Notes under the pieces: model-generated | Told to the model about the DNA's origin: nothing | Database searches by the model: none | What the model saw: the letters and a program-made list of their open reading frames with translations, nothing else | Part shown: positions 33,946-45,149 of the stretch, piece after piece | Numbering within the stretch: the first letter of the stretch is position 1 | How the letters are laid out: every line of letters starts with the position of its first letter | Made by a program: the position numbers and the translations under genes | Assembly: GCF_040581485.1 (NCBI RefSeq) | Contig: NC_090128.1 | Coordinates: forward strand, 12,524,001 to 12,588,000 | Reading direction: 5' to 3' | From: Linepithema humile | Lineage: Eukaryota; Arthropoda; Insecta; Hymenoptera; Formicidae | DNA length: 64,000 nucleotides

Positions 33946-36346
33946 TCTTAAAGGTTATAACGCGCAAATTCCGTGTAACAATGAACATAGACATAACTGA
34001 TGTAGAGTCTGTGATCGAGTCCTGAGAATCAACCATTGACGGCATTTCAGCAATTCGCAACACGTTTGTTTCTGAGATCACTGTTTCCTACCGAAAAATT
34101 CTCGTTCAACAGTAACGAGTCTTATCAGAGACAGTGAACGATAAATAATGAACAAAATCAATCGTGTTTTTTTTATTGGATTGCAGAAGCACACATGAGG
34201 TAAGTAATAAACATTTTTTATAAAATTTTTGTTCTCAGTCTACTTGAATAGTGAGAAGAGTGATTCATTTGATTTAGCAAAATGTGTTGCTAAAAAAATA
34301 ATTATAGAGCAAATTAAAATATAAATTCTTTTTTTTGTATTTTTTTTAGATTACATAACCATTAAAATGATGTTCTCAAAATAGTTCAGACAGCACCCAT
34401 ATCCAAAATACACTCAAAGAAAATATCCAGAAGATATCCTATCATCCCAAAAACATTTTCTAGACGTTTTTTCGGTATGCTGTGCGATTTCATGAGAGAT
34501 GTTATCATTTATCTCTATTCAAAATAGTTTATGATTATTTTTTATATACATTGTAAGAAACATTTAATTTTGTTTTTATTTATGATTTAAAAATGAATTC
34601 AATATTAATCATAATATAAATATGTAATACTATATCATTTGAATCATTTTCTTATGATAGTTAAAAATGTTTTTCAAGTTTTGAAAATGTAATTAAAAAA
34701 TATTTTTTATAGGGTATTATGGATTCACAAATTAAATTTGCTAGTGTACGTTATTTCAATGATGAGAGCAAAAAAATCCACATTATTTCTATTGACAAAA
34801 TAAAAGATTTTACAGTTCTGGATAAGTATGAAGATCCATATTTTGTAAAAAGACTGAATACTATAACCAATGAAGAAAGTTTGATCGCAGCTCAAATTAT
34901 GGAAGTAGGAAGTATGTACAAAATTTATTCTTATAATAACTTTTAATTTTAAGTGAAAAGTTAATACTTTTCTTTTTTTCTTCAAATCTTTTGCGGTATT
35001 CTTTGTTTTCTTTTAAAACTTTTTTCTACAAACTGATTTTTTTCATTTTTTTTAAATTTTGTTTGTTATACTCCATTCTAGCTTGGTATTATGTATGTGT
35101 TATGTAAAAAGATTCTGTAATTTATTTTTTTGTAGCTTTGATATTACTTTCTCTTATAACAATAATTGTATTATTCATTCTAATCTTTTACTGAATACAT
35201 CTAATAAGTATTTCTTCTTTTCAGCAAATAATGTGATTTTATTACGTTTTTACTAATGTGTAATTCTTTGCAGCTAATGAAGAGGACTTGAAACATAACA
35301 AACAACGTTATGTCTTTAAAAAAATGCGCTACAGTGATGCCGTACAAAAAATATTAGATAAAAAAGAAATATTAGAAAAAGAAAATCCAGAGCCTAACGA
35401 AACTCAAAAAGAAACGGTAATATTTCAATCACGTATTGTTATAAATTTTTACAAACATTTAATTGTTTATTTTAATTATAACTATTATTTTAATTATAGC
35501 TAGTATACTATTATTTTTATTTTATTTATATAATGTACATATTTTATGATGTTCAAAATTCTTAAAAATTATGAATTTTTAAGGAGTTTGAATAATGAAA
35601 GAACATCGAAAGAAGGTGATGAAAATATAATCAAAGAGAAGTTGAAAGCTTCAAATCGTGACGATATAATATTTGAAAGGAACCGTGAAAAACTTTTTGA
35701 TATTCCAATTGCTCTAGAAAAGAAAATTCAGTCTTTACAAGATGAAAACAAAAAATTACAATTAGAAAACAATAATTTGAAAAATGATATATTTTTTTTG
35801 AAAGAGAAACTTCATTCATTGAAAACAAAAAAACAATTATTTCCTGAAGGTAAAAAACATTAATTTTGAAAAAAAATTGTTTTTTTATTTACATAATTTT
35901 TATCAATGTTTGGCAATGTAATTATACAGAAATAAAGCGTCCGGCATCACCCAGCATAACCAGTACTCCAAAGAAGATGAGAAGTGAAACAGTTAATGTT
36001 CCCTTACAAGATGCTGTTTTCAGTGAACCTAGTACTTCTCAACTAAGGAGTGAGCAATCTTTATTGCAAGATGACTTTTGTATTAAAGTTTTAGCAAAAA
36101 ACAATAAAACAACTCAAAAAGCAAAGAGTAATAAAAAAAAAACAAAGAAAGAAAGCAAAAAAAATAAAAAGTCAAAGAAAGATAAAAGAAAAAAATAAGA
36201 ATAAAGGAAGTGACCTGGATTACGATTCTGATCAATATATTGGATTAACAGATAAAGAGAATATGACTACTTGGAACGACGAAGTAAGCGGAACAACTGT
36301 AAGTTTAGATGTAAAAAATGTTGTTTAAATTAAATTAAATTTAAGA

Positions 36347-36496
36347 GCTCCACAGGATGCGGAAACATTTGCCGCGCAGCAAAAAGCATCGTAATAGCCA
36401 ATCAATTTACAACTCTTCCATAAGAGTGATCTTGATTCCAGCGTCGTTTTTTGTCGCACGGCAAGTGGTTCCGCGTCCTGTGAGCAGGAACTCTAA
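36347..36496. mobile_element. Harbinger-like MITE with TAA duplication
   Basis: GAGCTCCACAGGATGCGGAA to TTCCGCGTCCTGTGAGCAGG...AACTC, flanked by TAA on both sides. It lies in an intron of the BEN gene. Confidence 0.8.
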
Positions 36497-36655
36497 AGGC
36501 CGTATTAGATTACGCATTGAAAATTTAGATTAAAGATTGAAGATTGGGAATTTGATCAATCGGGAAGAAGCAAACAAATATTGCTTCTTCTTGATTAGTC
36601 CCAATCTTCAATCTTTAATCTTAATCTTCAATCCGCAATCTGATACGGGCTAAAG
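36497..36655. mobile_element. second MITE of the GTATCAGA family
   Basis: Directly follows the preceding MITE. Ends AGGCCGTATTAGATTACG and CGCAATCTGATACGGGCT, inner arms TTTAGATTAAAGATTGAAG / CTTCAATCTTTAATCTTAA. Same family as 33787-33945. Confidence 0.7.
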
Positions 36656-37332
36656 GCATTTTTAATGTATTCGCGAGAATGTAGCGATGTGTGCTTTCCG
36701 CACTTATAAACTCAATATTTTTATCTTGTCACGCACATCCTCGTAACGTATTTTTTGTTTTACTACGTAACTAGTTTTTGTTTTACGTTTTTGTACGTCG
36801 TTTTGATAAAAACAATAATTCTTTTGGAACTTATTTTTTTATTTTGGGAACTTAAAATTTAAGAAATATATAATGTGTGTTATTAATTAATAATATTATT
36901 AAAGAAGATTAATTAAAATTTAAGTATTTAAGAAACATACAACTTAAATATAAGTTGAAAATTATTAAAATTATTTTAAATCTGTATTTATAAGTTAATT
37001 CAATAACGATAATTATTAGAATAATTTCTAAAACAATAACAAAAATTTTAATTCCTTTTTTTTAGATTAAAATGATGCACTTGAGGTACGGTATCTCAAT
37101 ACCGTATATAACATGGAAAGAAATAAAGAAGTTGAAAAGACCTTCTTTATTTGTTAGACAATTGAGCCGAGCACTTTGGGGAGTGCACAAATTGATGAAT
37201 AGAGCTGTGTTGTTGGAAAGAAGTAAAAATAGATTGCCCAACCGATCCCCAAGAAAGCCACTAACACCGGTAAAAAAAGCTGTTTTAAAAAGTATGTATA
37301 ACAGAAAAAATAATCACTTTGTAAAGAATTAG

Positions 37333-37470
37333 TTATTATTGGATTATTTTATTAATATCACTATTAAAGCTAAATCATTATAATACAGGTCAAAAAAACG
37401 TCTAATAGACATCTAATAGACATTTATTTGGCTTAATAGTGCTATTAATAACATTATCCAATAATAAAGT
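37333..37470. repeat. small foldback repeat
   Basis: TTATTATTGGATTATTTTAT at the left returns inverted as ATTATCCAATAATAA at the right, with two AATAGACATCTAATAGACAT words between. Intronic in the BEN gene. Confidence 0.5.
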
Positions 37471-38214
37471 TAGGATTTCACACACTCGCATTTTTAATGT
37501 ACTCCGTCAAAATGAGCGTAATATAAAAACTTATTTCATCTAGAATGCTATTCAGCTTTTATCGAAATGCACCACAAGAAAGAAAAAAAACAACTGATAA
37601 ATAAATGGAGACGTTACCTTGAGCATCTACATAAATTTTCTTATTGAAACAGAAATAAAAGGTAAATATTATTTTAACAACGTCAAGACAAATAATTTTT
37701 ATCTGTTAAAAGGTAATCTTTTTTTGTTTTTCTTTAATGAAAAATTTGTAAAGGCAATTAATATAATGAAATTAACCCTTAAAGCATAGTAGTTTTTTCT
37801 AATAATAAGTAATAGATTTTTTTCTTTACTTTGTTCACTTAAAAAAAGTAATAAAATTGTGTTTACATGTAAAATATAGGACATTGAATTAAATAAAAAA
37901 TTTTTTATATTTTAAACATTTTTTAGCATAGATGATTATAACAAATAAATAAACATTCTAGATTTTAGAGGAGAATCTTAGATCAAAACACCTTTCAGCA
38001 AATAAACACCAAACAATCAGAAAACAATATACTTCAAAAGTACTTAGTATTTAAAAAATAAAAAAATGTCTTAATAATAACAATGTTAAAAATGTTTTGC
38101 AGAAGAAAAACAAAGAAAAAGTATTTGCACATCATCCAACTCATCAGCGTCATCAAGTTCTTCACACAATAGCAATGATTCAAGTTCCAATGAATCATCA
38201 TCAGATGATGACTA

Positions 38215-38665
38215 AAATAAGCTTATAATGATATATTAATCACGTTTTTATTTATAACATGTTATAAACAAATGGCGATAATTTAAGTGATACATTACAT
38301 GTTATTTTTGAGACTTTCGTTATATAATAAAATGTTTCTAAACTCTTTGTGATGAAATTACATGATTTCGTTATGCGATTTAACTGGTCAAAAAAATCGA
38401 AAATAACATGTAATTAATTATGTGATTCAACATACAATTTAACGAAAATTGTTTACCAAAGAATGTACGCAATTCTGGCTTAAACGCTAGTCTGAATTTT
38501 TTATATATGTTTTTTTGGTTTCACAATTGTTTTTAATATTTTTATGTGCAAAATGTTTTATTATAAAAGAAATGTTTTTATATAATTAAGATTTTGAACT
38601 AGTCAATAAGTAATTCATACTTTCATAATGTAATTTTATTACTACATTTATCGAGACTACATAAT
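38215..38665. repeat. older, truncated right end of the CACTA-like element
   Basis: This segment is a diverged direct repeat of 39170-39536 (GGCGATAATTTAAGT, TACATGATTTCGTTATGCGA, CTACATTTATCGAGACTACA). It stops at CTACATAATG where the fresh inverted copy of the left end begins at 38666. Confidence 0.8.
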
Positions 38666-39805
38666 GCGTTTTCAAATGTAAGTAGTTTTATTTCTTATCT
38701 GGACAAAAAAAACGCAAAACAAACATGTAAATTATCGCATGCAAGATACTTTGGACCACATTATAAAACTAGTTTAATGTGGAAAGAAGAACTTGAATTA
38801 TCAGATGAAAGTCGAACATATCGTAAAATGGTAAAAGAACGATGTTTGTACACATCATCAAGAAGAAATATGATTCGATCAGATAATTCGTATGCTGTAA
38901 CAACAAAAGGAGATTTTATTCGCATTATAGAATTTATTATCGATATTCCAACAAGGAAAGAGTACACTATCTGTCATTTAGTGATTAAAGAAGATATTTT
39001 TAATAACAATTCTTTACCATTGAAAAAAGTTGTAAATATTTCTGATAATTTAATAATAAAAGACACTAACAGCATTGAAAGAGTTTGCGTTTTTATGAAT
39101 ATAGATAACATGATGTATATATGTCCAGTGCCGAATCTGTATTTTTATTAATCGTTTTTTACGTATAAATGAGAATTATGATGTTATAAACAAATGGCGA
39201 TAATTTAAGTAACAGATTACATGTTTGGAGGCCTTTTTGTTATTTAATAAAATGTTTCTAAATTCTTCGTGATAAAATTACATGATTTCGTTATGCGATT
39301 TAACTGATGAAAACTGATGAAAACTCTTGAAAATAACGTTATTAATTATGCAATTAAACAATTTAACGGGTATTTTCAATAGAGAATACACGCAATTCTG
39401 GCTTAAACGCCTGAATTTTTTGTATGTTTTTAGTTTTTATATGCAAAATGTTTTATTAAAAAAAAATGTTTTCATATAATTAAGATATCACAATGTAATT
39501 TTATTGCTACATTTATCGAGACTACATAATGTAATTCCATTACTACATGCAAAATTAATAAACATATCTAAATCAAAATTGTATATTTTTTCGTTTTTCT
39601 ATTTCTATCATTCAGCTCTTTAAAATATGATTGCTATAAAATCACATGATTTTCTAACATTACGTGATTTTTCAAACCATGTAATTTTCAAAAATCATGT
39701 ACTGATTTGGAACATTTCATTACGTGATTTACTTAGTCATTAATTACGTGATTTTGTTATGTAATTTTATCACTTGATTTTATCACGTGATTTTTTTCAG
39801 TAGGG
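38666..39805. repeat. right 1,140-bp inverted arm
   Basis: Inverse copy of 29089-30228 with about 98-99% identity by eye. It includes a 124-codon duplicate of the transposase C-terminus (38777-39151) that lacks a start and the catalytic core, so it is not a gene. Confidence 0.9.
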
Positions 39806-40268
39806 ACTATTTTTTCTTTTATTTTATTACTTTACAAATGATGTTTTTTGTGTATATCCCCAAATTATATTTTATTTTCATTGATATTACAGTCTAAATA
39901 CGAGTACAAAGCAATTTGTATCACAAATGCATCTGTTGCAGCGATATTTAACATTATAAACATTAAATATCTAGCGCTATAATTTGCAATATATGTAATT
40001 TATAGCGCCTTTCTAATTTACTTTTCAATTTTTATTACGCAATTTCCAGTGTTATCAATATTTTACAAAATAAAAGTGTTTTTTCGATAAAAACTCAAAG
40101 CATTTCTATATTAAAGGAGCGAGAGAGAAAACACTAAAGCGTGCGAGAGAGACAGCTACTGTTCGCCGATGAGATCATCATTGCCCCTCTTGCCGCTCAC
40201 CCCGCTCAGCATGTGCCCCTCTTGCCGCGCGTCCCTCTTTGCGCGTGAGGTAACCTTCTCTCTATAGA
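39806..40268. other. flank between the CACTA-like element and hAT copy 2
   Basis: AT-rich, then a GC-richer GAGAGAG / GCCCCTCTTGCCGC segment with two copies of TGCCCCTCTTGCCGC near 40173 and 40212. No gene seen. Confidence 0.45.
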
Positions 40269-41715
40269 TCTTGGGAACAGGAGGCATCGTCTCGGGAATC
40301 GGCCCGAAATGTGCAACTAATTCCGAGCGCTGTTATAGTGAATGGTTCACAGAGAAAAACAAATTGGCTTTCTATTTTCCTTGTGCGACGCATTCCTTAA
40401 ATCTAGTTGGAAACTGCGAAGCTGATTGTTGCACAGAAGCTACTAGATTTTTTTTGTTTATGCAAAATATATATGTATTTTCTTCTGGATCACCAGCTAG
40501 ATGGGAGATTATAAAAAAACACTTATTGACATCGGATTCTAATTTAGTTCTTTCCAAAAAGATTAAGTGATACTCGTTGATCAGCCAGAGCGGATGCTAC
40601 AAAAGCTTTTAGCGTTTTCGATTATACAGGATTTGAACGACCCAGGGTTGATCAATCACTATTTTACTATAAATGCAAGTCTTTCATTGGTGGAGAGGTT
40701 GCAATGACGTCATTAACCAACCCTGGGTCGTTCAAATCCTGTATAATCGAAAACGCTATTTGTCTCTAGGATATAGTTGGTTTCGAAATGCTTTAGAAGA
40801 GCTTATAATTGATAATAGTCAAAAGCAAACAAATAGAATGAAAGCAATTTTTGGTCAACTCATTGAACAAGCTGGAAATTACGATTATTTATGAAATTTG
40901 GAATAAAATTTTACAAAAATTCAATGCTACAAATAAAAGCTTGCAAAATGTTAATATTGATTTGGAAACTGTGGTAAAATTATATAACTCTTTAAAGAAT
41001 TATCTCTTGAATCTTAGAACAACGGAATACTTTCTGGATTTCGAAAAAAGAGACAGAGAAAAATCTGATTGTAAGGAGTACGATTCAAAAAGCAATCGGA
41101 AAAGGAAGCGCCACTTTGACGAAGGTGCAGAAGCTGCGACTGTTTTCGATGCCAGAAATTCAATGAAAATCAAAGTTTATTTTCCAATTATAGACAATCT
41201 TATTAATGCCCTCGAAAAAAGAGCGGCAAGCTATAAGCATCATTCGGAAACATTTGGATTTCTAAATAAACTACAACTCTATTCTGAATTTGGAAATGAC
41301 CAACTGAGAGTTTGCGCACGAAATCTAGTGAAAATATATAATTGCGATTTGGAGGACGAGTTCATTGAAGAAATCATTCAATTTAGATATTTTATTCAAA
41401 ATGAAGAATTTCCTTCCAATATTCTACTTCCAATATCATATTTGAAGTTAATATGTGAAAATAAAATTCAAGCCACTTTCCTGAACGTCGAAGTGGCAAT
41501 AAGGATATATCTTTGTCTAGTTTTAACGAACAGTAGCGGCGGACAATCATTTTCAGCACTGAGAGTGAAAAAGGCTTTTAGGTCAACATTAGGTCAAGAA
41601 AAACTAAACAATCTCTCTATTTTAAATATTGAATCGGAGTTTTCAGCCAAACTCAATTTCAATGATGTATTACTTATAATAAAAATATTTTCGGAAAAAA
41701 AAGCCGTAAAGTAAT
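40269..41715 (+). pseudogene. hAT transposase (ZMYM1-like), copy 2, C-terminal half
   Basis: It begins inside the right arm of the same MITE that interrupts copy 1 (GGGAACAGGAGGCATCGTCTC to GAGCGCTG), then TTATAGTG and the transposase: CATHSLNLVGN, KIYNCDLEDEF, and the C-terminal dimerisation block SFSALRVKKAFRSTLGQEKLNNLSIL to the TAA at 41712-41714. Unlike copy 1 it keeps the true C-terminus. It is interrupted by a 149-bp MITE at 40610-40758 and has a frame change near 40880. The 3' flank of the hAT element resumes at 56751 after the LTR retrotransposon. Confidence 0.85.
40610..40758. mobile_element. 149-bp MITE in hAT copy 2
   Basis: TAGCGTTTTCGATTATACAG at the left, inverted CTGTATAATCGAAAACGCTA at the right, with 41-bp arms including AACGACCCAGGGTTG. 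Flanked by TTT on both sides. It is absent from copy 1 (compare 21390), so it inserted after the duplication. Confidence 0.85.
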
Positions 41716-43054
41716 TGTTACGTCCTGATCAGACTACACGATTCTTTTCTTTTCATTAAATACCAGACCTAGTAAACGCGGAACCAACAAAACTCTTAAG
41801 AAATATTATAACGCCAGAGCTGTTTTTCTCATGAGACACCAGGAGCTCGAATCTTCTCACGGAGAAAAATAGCATGGATATTTCAAAATACCTTGGCCGC
41901 TCAGCGTGCCTATCGTCGCCAGAAAAACCGTAAAAGTCAAAACTTCGCGGTAGCTGGAGTCCTTAACCGACTCCAGACGGTTAGAGTAAGAGATAAAAAG
42001 AAAAAACTGGCACCAACTAGTCATACTCTTGGATTCCACCTACGGGAACTCTAGCTAGTAGATAGGGTTTTACCGAGTAACGATCGGGGAATGACCGCAG
42101 TCGCATGCCGAGAAGGCGCGACACCTGATACGGCGCACGTGTTTAGTAGGTCTGGGAAACCGAGATGCATTAGTCGCACTCTCCACGCGACACCAAGGGC
42201 ACGCGACAGTCGTAAACTGTCAAATTTATTAGATCAGTGACCCAAGGCTTTGCGAACTTATATACCGATTCTTAACCACCCAATCCGAAAGCCGAGAATC
42301 GGGGCAAGCACTTCTATAGACCACCCATCATTCCATCGTATGGTCTAAAGACTACGCCCACCCAGATCTTAAGACACTGAGATGCACCCCACCTATACTA
42401 ATTAACACCAACCGGGTTACGCCACCTCAAAAACCTACCCCCATCATATATGGACCCGAAACGACGCTATTCCTTATTCGTTAGGGCCTCTTTCTTCCTA
42501 TCTCATTTCAAGTAACCTAATCATCTAAACCCAATCCTATTAGCTAAAAATGACGCCATCCTCCCCCACATTAAAAATTTTTTCGCAAGACTAATTCCTA
42601 TTCGATCCCCGCTCCAAAAACCTAAGATTTTCCAAAGGGATCGACCCCAAAGAAAAAGTATAAAAACCCGTGTTCTGGTGGCTCCGGACACAATCACACA
42701 CAGTTTTTCAAGCAGTTTGCGCAGTTATTCCGTTTAGCTCAGTTTCTCGAAACAGTTTTTCGAGTAGTTCGGGGGCGCGAATCAAAGAGTAAAATCAGTT
42801 GATACTTTGTCGCGACCATCTCGTGGTGCATCTCAAGTAGAAGGCCCATCACCCTGACGACACCATCCCGCAGTAGGGTGCCCACTCGTTTACAAAAGGG
42901 TCCGACGCCTATACAACACCTTCCCTCAACGGGGCGCCTGCTCAGAACCACCGAACATATTCAACGCGATCCGAAACTACTCTGCAACGAGTAAGTCAGT
43001 TCATTTCTCTTTATTTTATTATTTCTTCTGTCCTCCCTCCGGAAAAATAAAACA

Positions 43055-43100
<46 letters not shown>

Positions 43101-43488
43101 TGAAAAATACACTAATAGAAATATAAAACACGTGTGAATAAGAGTTGAGTTTTGTATCGTAATTATAAATTTAATTGAATTAAAATGTTGTCTTTAGTAA
43201 ATTAAACTTTGTTCTTTTTTTTATTTAACCACACCCTCCTCGTTTGTCACCCCCTCCACCTTCCCTCTCAAATTGCGCACAAAGGTTCCGCCCCGGGTAA
43301 TAGGGATTCAATTCCTTGACCCAAAAAGAGAACCACGAGCGGTTGACTTGTTGACGGAGTAAAGACGACTCTTCCAGTCGCTGACCCGTCGCAAGTCCTA
43401 AACGCGCCGCTCGGCTCGTGCGGTCAGACCCGTTTACGCCGATCGCCGAGCCCAACGAAAAAAATTCTACATCTATCAGGACGTAACA
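41716..43488 (+). repeat. 5' LTR
   Basis: 1,773 bp, TG...CA ends with a 10-bp inverted terminus. Contains a TATA-like AGTATAAAAACCC near 42658, a likely start region about 30 nt downstream, an AATAAA at about 43046 and a (CA)n tract at 43059-43097. Differs from the 3' LTR by 10 bp in the CA tract. Confidence 0.95.
42658..42664 (+). promoter_or_regulatory. TATA-like box of the 5' LTR
   Basis: TATAAAAA preceded by AAAAG and followed after about 30 nt by ACAATCACACACAGTTTTTC, a plausible initiator region. The same sequence recurs in the 3' LTR near 55930. Confidence 0.55.
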
Positions 43489-43511
43489 GACTTGATAGAA
43501 AGAATAAAAAT

Positions 43512-43529
43512 TGGGGGCTCGTCCGGGAT
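43512..43529 (+). promoter_or_regulatory. primer-binding site, tRNA-Pro type
   Basis: TGGGGGCTCGTCCGGGAT is complementary to the 3' end of tRNA-Pro and equals the classic proline primer site of gammaretroviruses. It lies 23 nt inside the LTR end instead of the usual 0-5 nt. Confidence 0.85.
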
Positions 43530-43556
43530 GAAAAGTGCAATTTTTGAGAGGTAGGA

Positions 43557-45149
43557 ATGACAACGGGGTCTAACTCCGATAAAGATAAAATAGAAGAACA
43601 ATTTAATGCCGCAATAAAAAACAAAAAGAAAACTAAATCAGATACATTAGATACACTTCACACATCCACTCCAGCAGCCTCCTCCGCTCGCGTCCCTAAA
43701 CGAATTAAATTCAACGCTAACGAACCTGAAATTGAAGCGTTTTTAGTGGAACCTAGTGCTCCCGAGTACGGTTCCGACGATTCTGGTGACGAGACTATTA
43801 GACCGTGTGGTGAGAACGAACACTTAAATTTTAAACTAAGTCCAAGTGACAGTAAAAGGGTGAAAAATATGGCGCAAGGTAATCCGTTTGCTACCCTAAA
43901 ATACGCGGTCGAAGCCGTTCCATTTTTCGACGGAAAAAATATCCCATTAAATTATTTTATCGAAGGATGCGAAGAGGCAAAGTCTATGTTGCCCCATGAA
44001 GCAGAGCCTCAATTTACTAAAATTTTACGAACGCGAATAGTAGGCGAGGCGCGACGAACAATTAGAGATCAAGATTTCGAAACAGTAGCTCAGTTAACTA
44101 AATATCTAAAACAAATTTACGGCGGATCTAAAAATGTGTATCAGTTACAGGGAGAATTAGGAAACGTATATCAAAAGAATGACGAGGATGTCGTCACTTA
44201 TGCTAATCGTGTAAAACTCTTAGGAAAACAGATACGAGAAGCCTATCGTAGTTCAGAACACGCGTTAACAGATCACGACGTGCGAGCATCTTTAGAAAAA
44301 GACATGTGTAAATGTTTCATCCGAGGCCTAAAACCCGAAATCGAGCAGAGGATCGCTCGAAACTTAGACGTACAGGCGACTGTAACAGATGCCCTACGCA
44401 TAGAAAGAGAGCTTCGTGCTATTACAGATTTACGACATGGACCTGCTAACTCCGACCGAAATAATGTACAGGAAAATCGTTCCAGAATTTGTCAAATTTG
44501 CTTTAAAATTGGCCACTCAGCAGCTAATTGTAGGAAACTTATGCAAATGGCAGACTCTTTTAAACAAAATAATTTAGGCACTGAAATCCTAATTTGCCAG
44601 ATTTGTAAAAAACGCGGACATAGTGCAGAAAAGTGTCGATTACGTGATCCTCAAGCTCAACGATCAATAAATATGGTGCAGGAAAATACCATAAAATGTC
44701 AATTATGTTTTAAACCGGGTCATAATGCAAAAAATTGCCGCCTAAATAATTCTAATAACCAAATAAGTAATTTTAACAATAAGATCTCCATAATTTGCCA
44801 GTGGTGCGACCGACCGGGCCATTCTGCCAATAATTGTTGGAAAAAACAAAACGAGCAAACAAATCTTAATAATCAAAACAGAATTATCTGTCAAATTTGT
44901 AATAACTTGGGCCATACAGCTAAAAACTGCCGTTCAAATCCTAATCAACCAGCAAATTCTGCTGACGGAACGTTTTGCCGTTATTGTAAAGAAAACGGGC
45001 ACCTAATTGAAAATTGTCAATTGCGCATTGCAAGTAATAATCGTAAAAGAGAAGGAAACACGGGAAATGGGAACGGCCCCTCGAAATCGGGCGTACCGCA
45101 GGGGTCCGACCAGACCTTACGCCCGTCGACCTCACAAAAAAATGCGTAA
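43557..45149 (+). CDS. gag: Gag polyprotein with six CCHC zinc knuckles
   Basis: 530 codons. Residues 100-290 form a helical capsid-like region (FATLKYAVEAVPFFDGKN, then FTKILRTRIVGEARR, TKYLKQIYGG, AYRSSEHALTDHDVRA, CFIRGLKPEIEQRI), as in gypsy Gag. From about residue 312 to 487 there are six CX2CX4HX4C knuckles (for example CQICFKIGHSAANC, CQWCDRPGHSANNC, CRYCKENGHLIENC), separated by Asn/Gln-rich linkers; most gypsy Gags have one or two. Gag packages genomic RNA and forms particles in the cytoplasm. A possible splice donor (GAG|GTAGGA) lies just before the ATG. The stop at 45147 is overlapped by a slippery A AAA AAT. Confidence 0.9.
   Translation: MTTGSNSDKDKIEEQFNAAIKNKKKTKSDTLDTLHTSTPAASSARVPKRIKFNANEPEIEAFLVEPSAPEYGSDDSGDETIRPCGENEHLNFKLSPSDSKRVKNMAQGNPFATLKYAVEAVPFFDGKNIPLNYFIEGCEEAKSMLPHEAEPQFTKILRTRIVGEARRTIRDQDFETVAQLTKYLKQIYGGSKNVYQLQGELGNVYQKNDEDVVTYANRVKLLGKQIREAYRSSEHALTDHDVRASLEKDMCKCFIRGLKPEIEQRIARNLDVQATVTDALRIERELRAITDLRHGPANSDRNNVQENRSRICQICFKIGHSAANCRKLMQMADSFKQNNLGTEILICQICKKRGHSAEKCRLRDPQAQRSINMVQENTIKCQLCFKPGHNAKNCRLNNSNNQISNFNNKISIICQWCDRPGHSANNCWKKQNEQTNLNNQNRIICQICNNLGHTAKNCRSNPNQPANSADGTFCRYCKENGHLIENCQLRIASNNRKREGNTGNGNGPSKSGVPQGSDQTLRPSTSQKNA
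45137..45143 (+). promoter_or_regulatory. -1 ribosomal frameshift site, gag to pro
   Basis: A AAA AAT in the gag phase, directly before the gag stop. A -1 slip moves reading into the frame that carries the protease (start phase 2), without any other change. Confidence 0.65.

Larger units (their letters stand above)
34148..38214 (+). pseudogene. BEN-domain gene carried by the CACTA-like element
   Basis: Transcribed divergently from the transposase. An untranslated first exon probably ends at 34198 (donor GAG|GTAAGT). Coding exons: 34711-34909 (ATG at 34719), about 35275-35416, about 35583-35851 (coiled-coil rich: LQDENKKLQLENNNL), 35931-36302 (Lys-rich, nuclear-signal-like), 37066-37291 and 38103-38214 (Ser-rich acidic tail, SSSDDD then stop). 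The exon at 37066 encodes MHLRYGISIPYITWKEI, SLFVRQLSRALWG and NRSPRKPLTPVKKAVLK, a BEN-domain pattern; BEN domains bind DNA or protein in chromatin repressors. Two joints do not fit: the frame shifts at an A7 run near 36190, and the junction before 35583 is out of phase. It may therefore be damaged. Confidence 0.65.
29089..39805. mobile_element. 10.7-kb CACTA-like element with long inverted arms
   Basis: The left end starts CCCTACTGAAAAAAATCACG and the right end is its inverse, with a possible 2-bp AC duplication outside (29087-29088, 39806-39807). The terminal arms are 1,140 bp each (29089-30228 and 38666-39805) and include the end of the transposase gene. Subterminal sequence holds many ATCACGTRAT words. 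Inside are a transposase gene on the minus strand (29743-33461), a BEN-domain gene on the plus strand (from about 34148), and several MITE insertions. The PF02992-type transposase and short duplication point to CACTA/EnSpm, although the tip is not CACTA. Confidence 0.75.

Noticed and set aside
38777..39151. 124-codon frame matching the transposase end
   Set aside because: Part of the inverted terminal arm; no start, no core, not a separate gene.
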